From an uncultured Eubacteriales bacterium (lineage in GTDB: Bacteria > Bacillota > Clostridia > Lachnospirales > Lachnospiraceae), in assembly GCA_900321505.1 (NCBI GenBank), contig ONWK01000335.1:1-12772 (forward strand): a stretch of 12,772 bases of DNA. The letters run 5' to 3'. This document shows, in pieces, positions 5,511 to 12,741 of this stretch (position 1 is its first letter; every line of letters begins with the position of its first letter). A program made the translations under genes and the position numbers. Below the pieces are notes generated by a model, which saw only the letters and a program-made list of their open reading frames with translations, did not search any database and was not told the origin of the DNA.

Positions 5511-6374
5511 TCAGGATTCTTCCCCGGCTTGTTCCTTAGTATGTATCTTCCTCACTCCGTAATGGATGGCATCCACGGGACATACATTCCTGCATTTTCC
5601 GCAATGTATGCATTCCCTGTCACATACCTTCTTCACATCCATCCTGCATGCCTTAACACAGGCGTTGCAGTGAATGCATTTATCCTGATCCACTCTTATC
5701 CCGAAAAAGGATATGGGATTGAAAAGGGAATAAACCGCACCCAGCGGACACAGAAATCTGCAGAAAGCGCGATAGCAGAATACACACAGAATGAGGATCA
5801 CGACTGCTATATATACCTTCCAGGAAAAAAGGAAGCCCGCAGCCGATCTCAGTGTCTCATCTGCCGCGGTGAGCGGAATCCCTGCCTCAAGCGTTCCTGC
5901 CGGACATATGTATTTGCAGAATCCGGGTACCAGATTGATGACCGGAACAAGGATCACAAAAAGCACCAGGACAACATACTTGAGATACGTCAGTGCTCTG
6001 GTGACCTTATTCTTCTTTATCTTAGGCACCGGGATCTTATGAAGCAGATCCTGCAGGAAGCCAAAGGGGCACAGGAATCCGCAGATCACCCGTCCCAGAA
6101 GCAGCCCGAACAGTATCAGGGTTCCCAGGACATAGTAAGGGAAACGGAATCTGTATGACGTAAGGCCGCTCTGTAGGCTCCCCAAAGGACAGGAGGCTAT
6201 GGCTCCGGGACATGAATAGCAGTTCAGTCCCGGAACGCACAGCCCCTTGACACTTCCTTTATAAATGCTTCCCTTCATGAAGCCCGTAATGTTACAGTTA
6301 TACAGCACCGCCGCGATAAGCTGTATAAAATGCCTTTTTTCAATCTTCTTTTTCTTTATTTCTTCCTTCTTCAT
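5511..6374 (-). CDS. NapH/YccM-like membrane 4Fe-4S polyferredoxin
   Basis: A 287-residue membrane protein of the NapH/YccM/RdxA-type 4Fe-4S group, which passes electrons at or across the cytoplasmic membrane. It has hydrophobic segments near residues 16-30, 79-100, 130-150 and 185-203. The cysteine motifs are CVPGLNCYSCP (46-56) followed by Cys62, three CxxxCP motifs (98-103, 153-158, 205-210), and a C-terminal cytoplasmic domain with two ferredoxin motifs: CxxCxxCxxxC at 233-243 and at 255-265. The basic N-terminus (MKKEEIKKKKIEKR) should face the cytoplasm. It is the last gene of the sigma-factor operon. The ATG follows the stop of the CXXC microprotein by seven bases, with no strong ribosome site, which suggests translational coupling. 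Next to a thioredoxin-like gene, the likely job is to feed reducing power outward (inference). Electron donor and acceptor are unknown. Confidence 0.85.
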   Translation of the reverse strand: MKKEEIKKKKIEKRHFIQLIAAVLYNCNITGFMKGSIYKGSVKGLCVPGLNCYSCPGAIASCPLGSLQSGLTSYRFRFPYYVLGTLILFGLLLGRVICGFLCPFGFLQDLLHKIPVPKIKKNKVTRALTYLKYVVLVLFVILVPVINLVPGFCKYICPAGTLEAGIPLTAADETLRSAAGFLFSWKVYIAVVILILCVFCYRAFCRFLCPLGAVYSLFNPISFFGIRVDQDKCIHCNACVKACRMDVKKVCDRECIHCGKCRNVCPVDAIHYGVRKIHTKEQAGEES

Positions 6375-6381
6375 TTAAAGA

Positions 6382-6528
6382 TCATCCGATCCCTATGCAC
6401 TCCAGGCATATCAGCGTCGCCTTGTTCATCACATCCTGAAATCCTCCCCGAACCAGTCCGAAGACTATCAGGAAGAGGGCCACGGTAAGAAGCACGCCCC
6501 AAAGGATCCATTTCTTCCGTTCCTTCAT
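6382..6528 (-). CDS. CD1871A-like CXXC membrane microprotein
   Basis: A 48-residue protein in the 174-base gap between the thioredoxin-fusion and polyferredoxin genes. It has a basic start (MKERKKW), one transmembrane helix at about residues 7-27, a polar linker (RGGFQDVMNKA) and the C-terminal end ICLECIGIG. The CLECIGIG ending after one helix matches the CD1871A family CXXC microproteins of Clostridia as I remember them, which sit in the same kind of TlpA/4Fe-4S neighbourhood. I chose 6528 because AGGG lies nine bases upstream; an in-frame ATG at 6546 would add six residues but has no ribosome site. The CXXC near the outer membrane face could relay electrons by disulfide exchange or hold a metal or cluster (inference). 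Confidence 0.8.
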   Translation of the reverse strand: MKERKKWILWGVLLTVALFLIVFGLVRGGFQDVMNKATLICLECIGIG

Positions 6529-6548
6529 ATAATCTATCCCTGTCATAT

Positions 6549-7676
6549 CTATTTACGGCAGTCCTCAATCGCTTTTTTCAGAGCCGGATACAGTTCATCC
6601 GGATCATACACATCCACTATGGCCGCAACCACTCCATGGTCGATCACCAGTGTATACGGTATGTATACCGAGGGATAATAATTAGATACCTTTCCCTGAC
6701 TGTCAAGTCCCACAGTAAGGCTGAAGCCGCCTTCCTTCAGGGTCCATTCCACTTCGCTTTCAGGATCCCCGAGATCAACACTGAGTACCTTCACTCCTTC
6801 CAGCCCCTCATTTTCAAGTCTTGCAATGACAGGCAGTCCGGCAACACAGGTACCGCACCATGTAGCCCAGAAATCCAGAACAACTATCTGATCATCATAA
6901 TCTGCCATATGAAATGTGCCGCCGCCAAGGAGCTCTATCGTAAAATCAGGAGCTGCATCACCGACCTTCAGCACCTTGGCCGTACCTTTTCCCGTGTCCG
7001 CATTCGCCCTGTTCGTTTTCAGGCTGTCATTATCCAGTGCATCCACCATCTCATTGATTATGTAGTTTTCTTTTCCACTGCCGCCGTTTAATGTGGGATT
7101 TACGGATTCTTCACGCTGTGCTTCCGTATTCGTTTCAGCCGATATCGCAGGCTCATCCATCTGCGATTCCGCTTCCGTCGCTTTCTCTCCGGCTATCTGC
7201 TCCTGGGCATCCCTTTTCTGACCGCTGTCATGATCATCTTCTGCCCCCTCATCAGCAGCCTCCTGGGCGGGTTCAGGCTTAATCGTTGCTTTTTTCTTAT
7301 CATCGTTTGTACTGTCAGCAGCAACGCTGTCGTTCATTCCGGCATTTTCACTATCGAAGGCGAAATTCGGCTTATAAGTCTGCTCCCCCTTTGAGCTTTC
7401 ATTCTTCTTTCTTCCGAAGCCGCCTGTGAGAGCAAATATGGAAATGAACAGCACAGCCGCCGCTACTGCAATACCTGAAATGATAAGCCCGTATTTCGGG
7501 CGTTTCTTTACTTCCTTCACCTCCTGAGGTTCAAAGAACCCCTGATCGGCCGGGTAATTATTTTCATTAAGACCTGCTTCTATCCTGTTCCACAGATCCG
7601 GAGTCTCCTCATCTACCATGCGGAGGTATTCCTGCTCAACATCAGACATATTCTTTTTTTCCTTCAGGTCATTCAT
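6549..7676 (-). CDS. Anti-sigma-like / TlpA-type thioredoxin fusion membrane protein
   Basis: A 375-residue protein with an N-in, C-out layout. Residues 1-60 are cytoplasmic and hydrophilic; SDVEQEYLRMVDEETPDLW plus NRIEAGL resembles the short N-terminal segments of Firmicutes anti-sigma partners. There is no HxxxCxxC zinc motif. Residues 62-84 form one transmembrane helix. Residues 89-235 are a long, low-complexity, acidic and Ala/Glu-rich spacer, long enough to reach into the wall. Residues 236-375 are a TlpA/ResA-type thioredoxin domain: VGDAAPDF, VVLDFWATWCGTC (active-site Cys274 and Cys277) and a cis-proline in YIPYTLVID (Pro340). The ATG overlaps the sigma-factor stop in ATGAATGA, and an AGGAGG site lies ten bases upstream inside the sigma gene. 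The close coupling supports a partner role. That the N-terminus binds the sigma factor is inference; the thioredoxin domain is clear. Confidence 0.85.
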   Translation of the reverse strand: MNDLKEKKNMSDVEQEYLRMVDEETPDLWNRIEAGLNENNYPADQGFFEPQEVKEVKKRPKYGLIISGIAVAAAVLFISIFALTGGFGRKKNESSKGEQTYKPNFAFDSENAGMNDSVAADSTNDDKKKATIKPEPAQEAADEGAEDDHDSGQKRDAQEQIAGEKATEAESQMDEPAISAETNTEAQREESVNPTLNGGSGKENYIINEMVDALDNDSLKTNRANADTGKGTAKVLKVGDAAPDFTIELLGGGTFHMADYDDQIVVLDFWATWCGTCVAGLPVIARLENEGLEGVKVLSVDLGDPESEVEWTLKEGGFSLTVGLDSQGKVSNYYPSVYIPYTLVIDHGVVAAIVDVYDPDELYPALKKAIEDCRK

Positions 7677-8268
7677 GCTGACAATACCTCCTTAGTTTTT
7701 TTATTCCTTCGTTATAGTGCCACGCCACCGTTCCCTGGGGCATGGACATCATCTCGGCGATCTCCCTGAAGGTAAAACCTCCCGACAGCTTCAAGTCGAT
7801 GATCTCCTTCTCAACGGCCGACAGCAGTTTCATGGCAGCCTCAAGGGTCAGATGGTTAACCACCTGATCCGCCATGGCTTCCTTCTCCTGCTGAAACATA
7901 AGTATTCCTGATGACGTATCCTGCTGATCCACCGAAAGCTCCTGTCCCGGTCCCTCCGGATCATCCCTGTAGCCCTCATCCAGTACCGCCATCTCGCGCC
8001 CGTTCTTCCGCATATAATCTATGCACATATTCTTTGCGATGGTGATCATCCAGGCCTTATGATGACCGTTCGGCCTGAACGTAGCGGCGGATCTGAAGAG
8101 TCGTATAAAGAATTCCGAAGCCACGTCCTCTGCGGACTCCCTGTGTCTCAGCTGGTTCATGCATACCGAGAATATCAGCTTCAGATATTCTTCATATACC
8201 TGTCTTAACGCATCACGGTCGCCTGCTGCCATTCGACGCATACAATCTTCAAATATTTTTTCGTCCAA
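7669..8268 (-). CDS. ECF-type RNA polymerase sigma factor, TTG start
   Basis: A 199-residue sigma-70-family protein of ECF size. Region 2 spans about residues 22-90 (YEEYLKLIFSVCMNQL, the ESAEDVASEFFIRLF segment typical of ECF factors, and HKAWMITIAKNMCIDYMRK at the -10-contacting end). Region 4 spans about 140-196 (LLSAVEKEIIDLKLSGGF, then the helix-turn-helix REIAEMMSMPQGTVAWHYNE). The linker is acidic and variable. The start codon is TTG at 8266-8268, backed by AGGAGGG (8275-8281) with a six-base gap; no ATG in frame fits better. The downstream membrane fusion gene overlaps it by eight bases, the usual arrangement of an ECF factor and its anti-sigma. ECF factors commonly drive their own operon; I could not pick out a confident promoter in 8282-8341. 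Confidence 0.92.
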   Translation of the reverse strand: MDEKIFEDCMRRMAAGDRDALRQVYEEYLKLIFSVCMNQLRHRESAEDVASEFFIRLFRSAATFRPNGHHKAWMITIAKNMCIDYMRKNGREMAVLDEGYRDDPEGPGQELSVDQQDTSSGILMFQQEKEAMADQVVNHLTLEAAMKLLSAVEKEIIDLKLSGGFTFREIAEMMSMPQGTVAWHYNEGIKKLRRYCQHE

Positions 8269-8324
8269 TCGCAGCCCTCCTTATATTTCATACGTCAGCC
8301 ACTGAGCCTTTTATGGAAAAGAAT

Positions 8325-8359
8325 AAAAAAACTTTGAGGTGTTATGATGCGAACACTTC
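8325..8359 (-). terminator. Weak terminator-like hairpin at the end of the dehydrogenase gene
   Basis: On the minus strand GAAGTGTT pairs with AACACCTC (8336-8343 with 8352-8359) with one A.C mismatch and an eight-base loop that contains the stop codon. AAAG and then seven Ts (8325-8331) follow. The stem is short, so read-through into the sigma operon is likely. Confidence 0.35.
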
Positions 8360-9406
8360 TTCCATTTCATAATACAGTTTGGAGAGAAGCTCGTCGGTAA
8401 GCTCGACTTCGTTCAGTACTGTATGGCGGTCCGGACGGGTTGCAGCCGCCTTCTGCCATGCTCCGACAAATATCTCCTCTGTGATCTTCCACTCAGAGGG
8501 GCATACCGGAACCCCGTACTCCTTAATGATACGAGTGATCTTGGCAATATTACGGTTCTGGAGCTTGCATGCTACGTAGCTTCCCATGGCCACCGCTATT
8601 CCGTGAGGAACGGAAACATACTCACTGTATTCCTCGTCCAGGGCATGGCAGAAAAGATGCTCCGATCCGCTGCTGGGACGCGATGAGCCGGCGATCTCCA
8701 TAGCCAGTCCGCCCATAACAAGAGCCTGGGTAAGACGCTTGATAAAGTCCTTGGACTTAAGCTCCTTCATATCATTATAGGCAATGGAGTTAAATGCCAT
8801 CTTGGAGATCATATAGGCAAAATCATCCACGTGCTCATTTCCCACATCATGAGCCTTCTTCCAGTCAACCAGCGCCGTGTACTTACTGATGGTATCTCCC
8901 ACGCCCGAAAGCAGCTGACGCTCCGGTGCGGAAACGATGTGGTTCACGTCCACGATGATGGCATGGGGGATGGTGCACTTGAAGGTCTTCCTTGCCTTCC
9001 CTTCGGTTCCCAGGACTGCCACCGGTGATGCAAGCGAATCATTTGAAAGAGTTGTGGGCAGGGAAATAAGGGTGCTCTTGGATACAAATGCGGCAAACTT
9101 TGCCAGATCCAGCACCGTGCCTCCGCCGAAGCCGATAACGATCTGTATATTGTTCATCGTGATATATTTTGCCAGAGATACGGCGGCATCATAGCTCGCA
9201 GCCTTGATGAGATAGGTCTCTATATCATCAAAATCCTCCGTGATGCGTTCCAGCTGGTCTTCAAAGATATTCTTAAGATTCTCCTCTGTAACCAGTATTG
9301 CCTTCTTCTTTCCCATGGAGGGGATCACATCCTCCATAACATCGGGAATACGGTCGAATACTCCTTCCTCAACGATCAGATGATAAGGTAATTTGAAACT
9401 GTGCAT
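8342..9406 (-). CDS. Glycerol-1-phosphate dehydrogenase-like (AraM/EgsA) enzyme
   Basis: A 354-residue member of the metal-dependent (type III, iron-containing) alcohol dehydrogenase superfamily. The NAD(P) loop is GFGGGTVLDLAK (92-103), followed by SLPTTLSNDSLASPVAVL. Metal ligands by family position are Asp161 (SGVGDTISKYTAL), His240 (SSRPSSGSEHLFCHALD) and His258 (SVPHGIAVAMG). The SRPxSGSEH block points to the sn-glycerol-1-phosphate dehydrogenase branch (archaeal EgsA, bacterial AraM) rather than glycerol or butanol dehydrogenases. That branch reduces dihydroxyacetone phosphate to sn-glycerol-1-phosphate; activity here is inferred. I chose the ATG at 9406 because GGAGG lies eight bases upstream. 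The frame could extend to a TTG at 9442, but GGAGG would then lie inside the gene. No prenyltransferase of the PcrB type is in this window. Confidence 0.8.
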   Translation of the reverse strand: MHSFKLPYHLIVEEGVFDRIPDVMEDVIPSMGKKKAILVTEENLKNIFEDQLERITEDFDDIETYLIKAASYDAAVSLAKYITMNNIQIVIGFGGGTVLDLAKFAAFVSKSTLISLPTTLSNDSLASPVAVLGTEGKARKTFKCTIPHAIIVDVNHIVSAPERQLLSGVGDTISKYTALVDWKKAHDVGNEHVDDFAYMISKMAFNSIAYNDMKELKSKDFIKRLTQALVMGGLAMEIAGSSRPSSGSEHLFCHALDEEYSEYVSVPHGIAVAMGSYVACKLQNRNIAKITRIIKEYGVPVCPSEWKITEEIFVGAWQKAAATRPDRHTVLNEVELTDELLSKLYYEMEEVFAS

Positions 9407-9449
9407 ATTGCCTTCCTCCATATTTTGTTTTTTTCTGTTCAACTACTGC

Positions 9450-9476
9450 TGTTCCGGTTGCTTCGCTTCAGGAACA
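9450..9476 (-). other. Hairpin in the dehydrogenase leader
   Basis: TGTTCC (9450-9455) and GGAACA (9471-9476) form a perfect six-base dyad with a 15-base loop in the 118-base gap upstream of the dehydrogenase gene. There is no U-tract after it in the direction of transcription. I see no clear promoter in this gap, so the gene may be co-transcribed with the phosphoesterase. Confidence 0.3.
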
Positions 9477-9524
9477 TATGTCGTCTTTGATCATTTTTTC
9501 ATGAAGTGCTGAATAATCACCTCT

Positions 9525-10205
9525 TTAATCCTCTGCATCGTACAGCATATTGTAACCTGCATCCGGAAGCTCGTAATTTTCCGTCTTCAGTCTTTCCCTT
9601 CTTTTTGCGTCCACTTCTATCCACTCGTCCAGTGAAAGCGGCGTATAATCCGAGAACATGCAGAAACAGTTGATCATGTTGCAGGGTATATTGTGAAGAC
9701 CCTCCAGCCCGTGGATCTCACGTCTGGACTGCCTGGTTATTTCGATGAATCTGTCGATGAGCAGCTCATCATAGCTGTTGTGAACATGGCCGTAAAGCAT
9801 GTAGGTAAGGGGATTGCCTTCAGCATCCACCCTGTACTGGCCGTTATAGCAGAAGATCGGATAATGCGAAAGCACCACCTTCCTCTTCCCGTCCGAAAGC
9901 TCGGCGTAAGGCTTGATCCACTTGAAACGAAAGGCGTCAAAGCCCTTTGCATTTACGAAGCGGTCATGATTTCCATATATCAGATACAGCTTTCCGTTCA
10001 GGCGTTTTACCAGCTGATTGGTCTCCTCCGCCTTCCCGAAGGAAAGGTCCCCCAGGATAACCACCTCGTCTCCGTTGCGGACCTTCGCATTCCACCGGTC
10101 CACCATAACCTCGTTCATTTCCTCTATGGAGGAAAAGCCGCGGCAGTCCATACGTTCATTCATGCCCTTATGAAAAAAATGCAGGTCTGAAATGTAATAT
10201 CTCAT
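9525..10205 (-). CDS. Calcineurin-like metallophosphoesterase
   Basis: A 226-residue cytoplasmic protein with the complete dimetal phosphoesterase motif set: SDLHFFH (Asp7, His9), ILGDLSF (Asp53), YGNHDRF (Asn79, His80, Asp81), SHYP (His114) and YGHVH (His140, His142). The compact size and the SDLHFFH...GDLSFG...GNHD pattern place it among small bacterial phosphoesterases often annotated only as hydrolases; nucleotides or phosphodiesters are possible substrates, unproven. The ATG at 10205 begins directly at the first beta strand (MRYYISDLHF) and has an AAAGAGAG site three bases upstream, a close spacing. An earlier in-frame ATG at 10235 lacks a ribosome site. It follows the NYN/LOTUS gene by 47 bases and probably belongs to the same operon, which suggests a nucleic-acid or nucleotide theme (inference). 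Confidence 0.88.
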   Translation of the reverse strand: MRYYISDLHFFHKGMNERMDCRGFSSIEEMNEVMVDRWNAKVRNGDEVVILGDLSFGKAEETNQLVKRLNGKLYLIYGNHDRFVNAKGFDAFRFKWIKPYAELSDGKRKVVLSHYPIFCYNGQYRVDAEGNPLTYMLYGHVHNSYDELLIDRFIEITRQSRREIHGLEGLHNIPCNMINCFCMFSDYTPLSLDEWIEVDAKRRERLKTENYELPDAGYNMLYDAED

Positions 10206-10252
10206 AAACTCTCTTTCTGTTCTACGCAGCGTCATTTTTCAAGATGACAAGC

Positions 10253-11230
10253 TTATTTCTTTTTAGGTGTCTTAGTCTTTCCGTCAACAATATATACCTT
10301 CACCCGGTTATTCTCCGAGGTCTCGATGTTAAGCGCAGGTATGGCAAGTACAAATTTTGCAAAGGTTGCGTAACCGAATTCCTTGGCATTGAACTGGGGA
10401 TATTCGGAATAAAGCCTCTGTCCGAGAAGGCCGAGCTCGATACCGTCCGGTCCCTCCGCACGTACCTGATCCTCCACATAATTCATCAGGCGCTTCTTCA
10501 TGTCCTTATCTTCCTTCAGCACCACCGTCACGGTGCTGTTGGTCTTCTTCAGCGAAAAGCCCCTTATCTCCTCTATAAATGTAGAGAGTGAGCTGTAGCC
10601 GTAATTCCGGACGTCAAAGTCGGAATACTTCTTCTGAAGCCTGCTTCCGATCTCACCCAGTCCGGTCTCCCTGCCCTTATTGTCATTTTCGGTAATGATC
10701 TCGATGATCGCATTCTCAACCGCGCTCTGGGGAAGGACATTTTCGGATTTCTTCTTTTTCTTAGACTTGACGAGCTTGGCGCCTCCATCCTCGGTCTGCT
10801 CCAGCAGCAGCTCAAGATCGGTAAAAACCGAACATGCCGCGCGGAAGGACCTGGGAGTCTTGCTCTCTCCCATACCTATAACGTCCATACCCGATTCACG
10901 CAGTCTGCTGGCAAGACGAGTAAAATCCCCGTCACTGCTCACAATGCAGAAACCGTCCACGCTGTCGGAATACAGTATGTCCATGGCATCAATGATCAGC
11001 GTCGAATCCGTGGCATTCTTACCCACGGTATTCCGGAACTGCTGGATGGGGGTGATGGAATTCTCCATCAGCTCCTTCTTCCATTTCCCTGCCTGGGTTG
11101 AAGTCCAGTCGCCGTAGATACGCTTATAGGTAACGACTCCATACTTGGTCATCTCATCAAGTATGCTGCTTATGTATTTTGAGGAAATGTTGTCCGAATC
11201 GATCAGGACTGCATAATGTTTATCTTCCAA
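10253..11230 (-). CDS. NYN-domain putative RNase with two OST-HTH/LOTUS domains
   Basis: A 325-residue protein. Residues 1-145 form a NYN (LabA/DUF88, PIN-like) nuclease domain with acidic residues at the expected sites: LIDSDN (Asp11, Asp13), NATDSTLIIDAMD (Asp75, Asp81) and SSDGDF (Asp100, Asp102). A basic linker (KSKKKKKSE) follows. Residues about 168-238 and 240-312 are two OST-HTH/LOTUS winged-helix repeats, each ending in a similar helix (VRNYGYSSLSTFIEE and AKEFGYATFAKFV). LOTUS domains bind RNA, and the same pairing occurs in the eukaryotic RNA regulator MARF1, so RNA cleavage or RNA turnover is a fair guess. The start is TTG at 11228-11230 with AAGGAAG nine bases upstream; no ATG is available in frame. 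It follows the DUF1846 gene by 26 bases, so they probably share a transcript. Confidence 0.9.
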   Translation of the reverse strand: MEDKHYAVLIDSDNISSKYISSILDEMTKYGVVTYKRIYGDWTSTQAGKWKKELMENSITPIQQFRNTVGKNATDSTLIIDAMDILYSDSVDGFCIVSSDGDFTRLASRLRESGMDVIGMGESKTPRSFRAACSVFTDLELLLEQTEDGGAKLVKSKKKKKSENVLPQSAVENAIIEIITENDNKGRETGLGEIGSRLQKKYSDFDVRNYGYSSLSTFIEEIRGFSLKKTNSTVTVVLKEDKDMKKRLMNYVEDQVRAEGPDGIELGLLGQRLYSEYPQFNAKEFGYATFAKFVLAIPALNIETSENNRVKVYIVDGKTKTPKKK

Positions 11231-11256
11231 TTTATGATTCTTCCTTATCTCTTTTT

Positions 11257-12741
11257 CTACTGATGGAACAGTTTCTTGTTCTGGTATCTGGGTTCACAGG
11301 TCAGATTCATGCCCAGCTTCTTAAATACAGTCACATCCACCTGGGACAAAATAACGGAGCTGTGTACCTCCAGTCCCTTAAGCTTCGGGATCTGGGCATA
11401 TGCCTGCGCAGCCGCGGGATCAGAAACTGCCGCTATGGAAAGAGCGATCAGAATCTCATCCACATGCAGCAGCGGATTATGATTCCTGAGGAATTTCACC
11501 TTCAGCTCCATAATAGGTTCAATAACTTCAGGTGAGATCAGCTTTACGGGATCGTCAATTCCCGCAAAGGCTTTCAGTGCATTCAGCAGCATGGCCGAAG
11601 ATGCCCCCAACAGAGGCGAGGTCTTTCCGGTAATTATGCTTCCGTCGGGCATTTCCAATGCCGCTGCGGGTCCGCCGGTCTCTTCCGCACGGATATTTGC
11701 GGCAGCCACAACCGGTCTGTTGGCTACGGAAAGTCCGGCCTTCTCCATTAGCAGCTCAAGCTTCTGTATTACAGAATCTCCGGTCTCACCCTTACGCCTG
11801 TCACAGAGCGCCTGATAGTATCTTCTGATTATCTCCTGATTTGCCGCTTCCCTTACCGCCTCATCGTCAACGATACAGTAGCCGGCCATATTTACACCCA
11901 TATCCGTGGGGGATTTATAAGGACTCTTACCCGAGATCTTCTCAAACATGGCCCTCAGCACCGGAAAGACTTCCACGTCACGGTTATAATTTACAACCGT
12001 CTCTCCGTAAGCATCAAGATGGAAGGGATCGATCATATTTACGTCATTCAGATCCGCCGTAGCCGCCTCATACGCCAGGTTAACCGGATGATTGAGGGGA
12101 ATATTCCAGATGGGGAAGGTCTCGAACTTGGCATATCCCGCCTTCACGCCCCTCTTCTGCTCATGATAGAGCTGTGACAGACAGGTCGCCATCTTTCCGC
12201 TTCCCGGGCCGGGTGCGGTTACCACCACAAGGGGTCTTGAGGTCTCGATGAAATCATTTCTTCCGAAGCCCTCATCGCTTACGATCTGGGGAATATTTGA
12301 CGGATAACCGGGAATGATATAGTGGCGGTACACCTTCAGTCCCAGAGCCTTAAGCTTCTTCTCATAGGCAATGGCAGCAGGCTGCTCGGCAAACTGGGTC
12401 AGGACCACGCTTCCCACAAAAAGACCGTTGTTGGTAAATGCATCGATAAGACGCAGGACATCCATATCGTAGGTGATGCCAATATCGCCTCTCACCTTGT
12501 TCTTCTCGATATCTCCCGCCTTGATGGCTATTACTATCTCAGTCTGATCTGCCAGCTGCTTGAGCATTGTGATCTTTGAATCCGGCTGAAATCCGGGAAG
12601 AACCCTGGATGCATGATAATCATCGAAAAGCTTGCCTCCGAATTCAAGGTACAGCTTTCCGCCGAATTCATTTATACGTTCCCTGATATGTCTGGACTGC
12701 ATATCATGGTATTTGTTACTGTCAAACCCCTGCCTTGTCAT
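11257..12741 (-). CDS. DUF1846 family protein
   Basis: A 494-residue soluble protein matching the DUF1846 family across its full usual length (about 490-500). Recognisable stretches are the N-terminal RINEFGGKLYLEFGGKL plus FDDYHASRVLPGF, AIKAGDIEKNKVRGDIGITY, YIIPGYPSNIPQIV, a glycine-rich loop TAPGPGSGKMATCLSQ (175-190) reminiscent of a nucleotide-binding loop, and VNMAGYCIVDDE. The family is common in Firmicutes and has known structures, but to my knowledge no settled function. The ATG at 12741 follows an AAAGGAAT site. It is the first gene of the run DUF1846, NYN-LOTUS, phosphoesterase. The 31 bases left upstream show no promoter, which may lie outside the window. Confidence 0.9.
   Translation of the reverse strand: MTRQGFDSNKYHDMQSRHIRERINEFGGKLYLEFGGKLFDDYHASRVLPGFQPDSKITMLKQLADQTEIVIAIKAGDIEKNKVRGDIGITYDMDVLRLIDAFTNNGLFVGSVVLTQFAEQPAAIAYEKKLKALGLKVYRHYIIPGYPSNIPQIVSDEGFGRNDFIETSRPLVVVTAPGPGSGKMATCLSQLYHEQKRGVKAGYAKFETFPIWNIPLNHPVNLAYEAATADLNDVNMIDPFHLDAYGETVVNYNRDVEVFPVLRAMFEKISGKSPYKSPTDMGVNMAGYCIVDDEAVREAANQEIIRRYYQALCDRRKGETGDSVIQKLELLMEKAGLSVANRPVVAAANIRAEETGGPAAALEMPDGSIITGKTSPLLGASSAMLLNALKAFAGIDDPVKLISPEVIEPIMELKVKFLRNHNPLLHVDEILIALSIAAVSDPAAAQAYAQIPKLKGLEVHSSVILSQVDVTVFKKLGMNLTCEPRYQNKKLFHQ

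Noticed and set aside
5529..6158. Plus-strand open frame of 209 codons
   Set aside because: It lies entirely opposite the polyferredoxin gene, has no recognisable domain or ribosome site, and its Cys/His-rich look is the reverse reading of the ferredoxin codons.
6371..6568. Minus-strand frame of 65 codons between the fusion and polyferredoxin genes
   Set aside because: It is in a different phase from the CXXC microprotein, has no ribosome site, and has no family-like features; the 48-residue frame explains the region better.
8282..8341. Promoter search upstream of the sigma factor
   Set aside because: Several AT-rich hexamers exist, but none gives a convincing -35/-10 pair or a clear ECF-type AAC...CGT pattern.
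9407..9442. N-terminal extension of the dehydrogenase to a TTG at 9442
   Set aside because: It would place the GGAGG ribosome site inside the coding region; the protein aligns naturally from MHSFKLPYH.
9693..10190. Plus-strand open frame of 165 codons
   Set aside because: It is antisense to the phosphoesterase, whose full motif set leaves no doubt about the coding strand.
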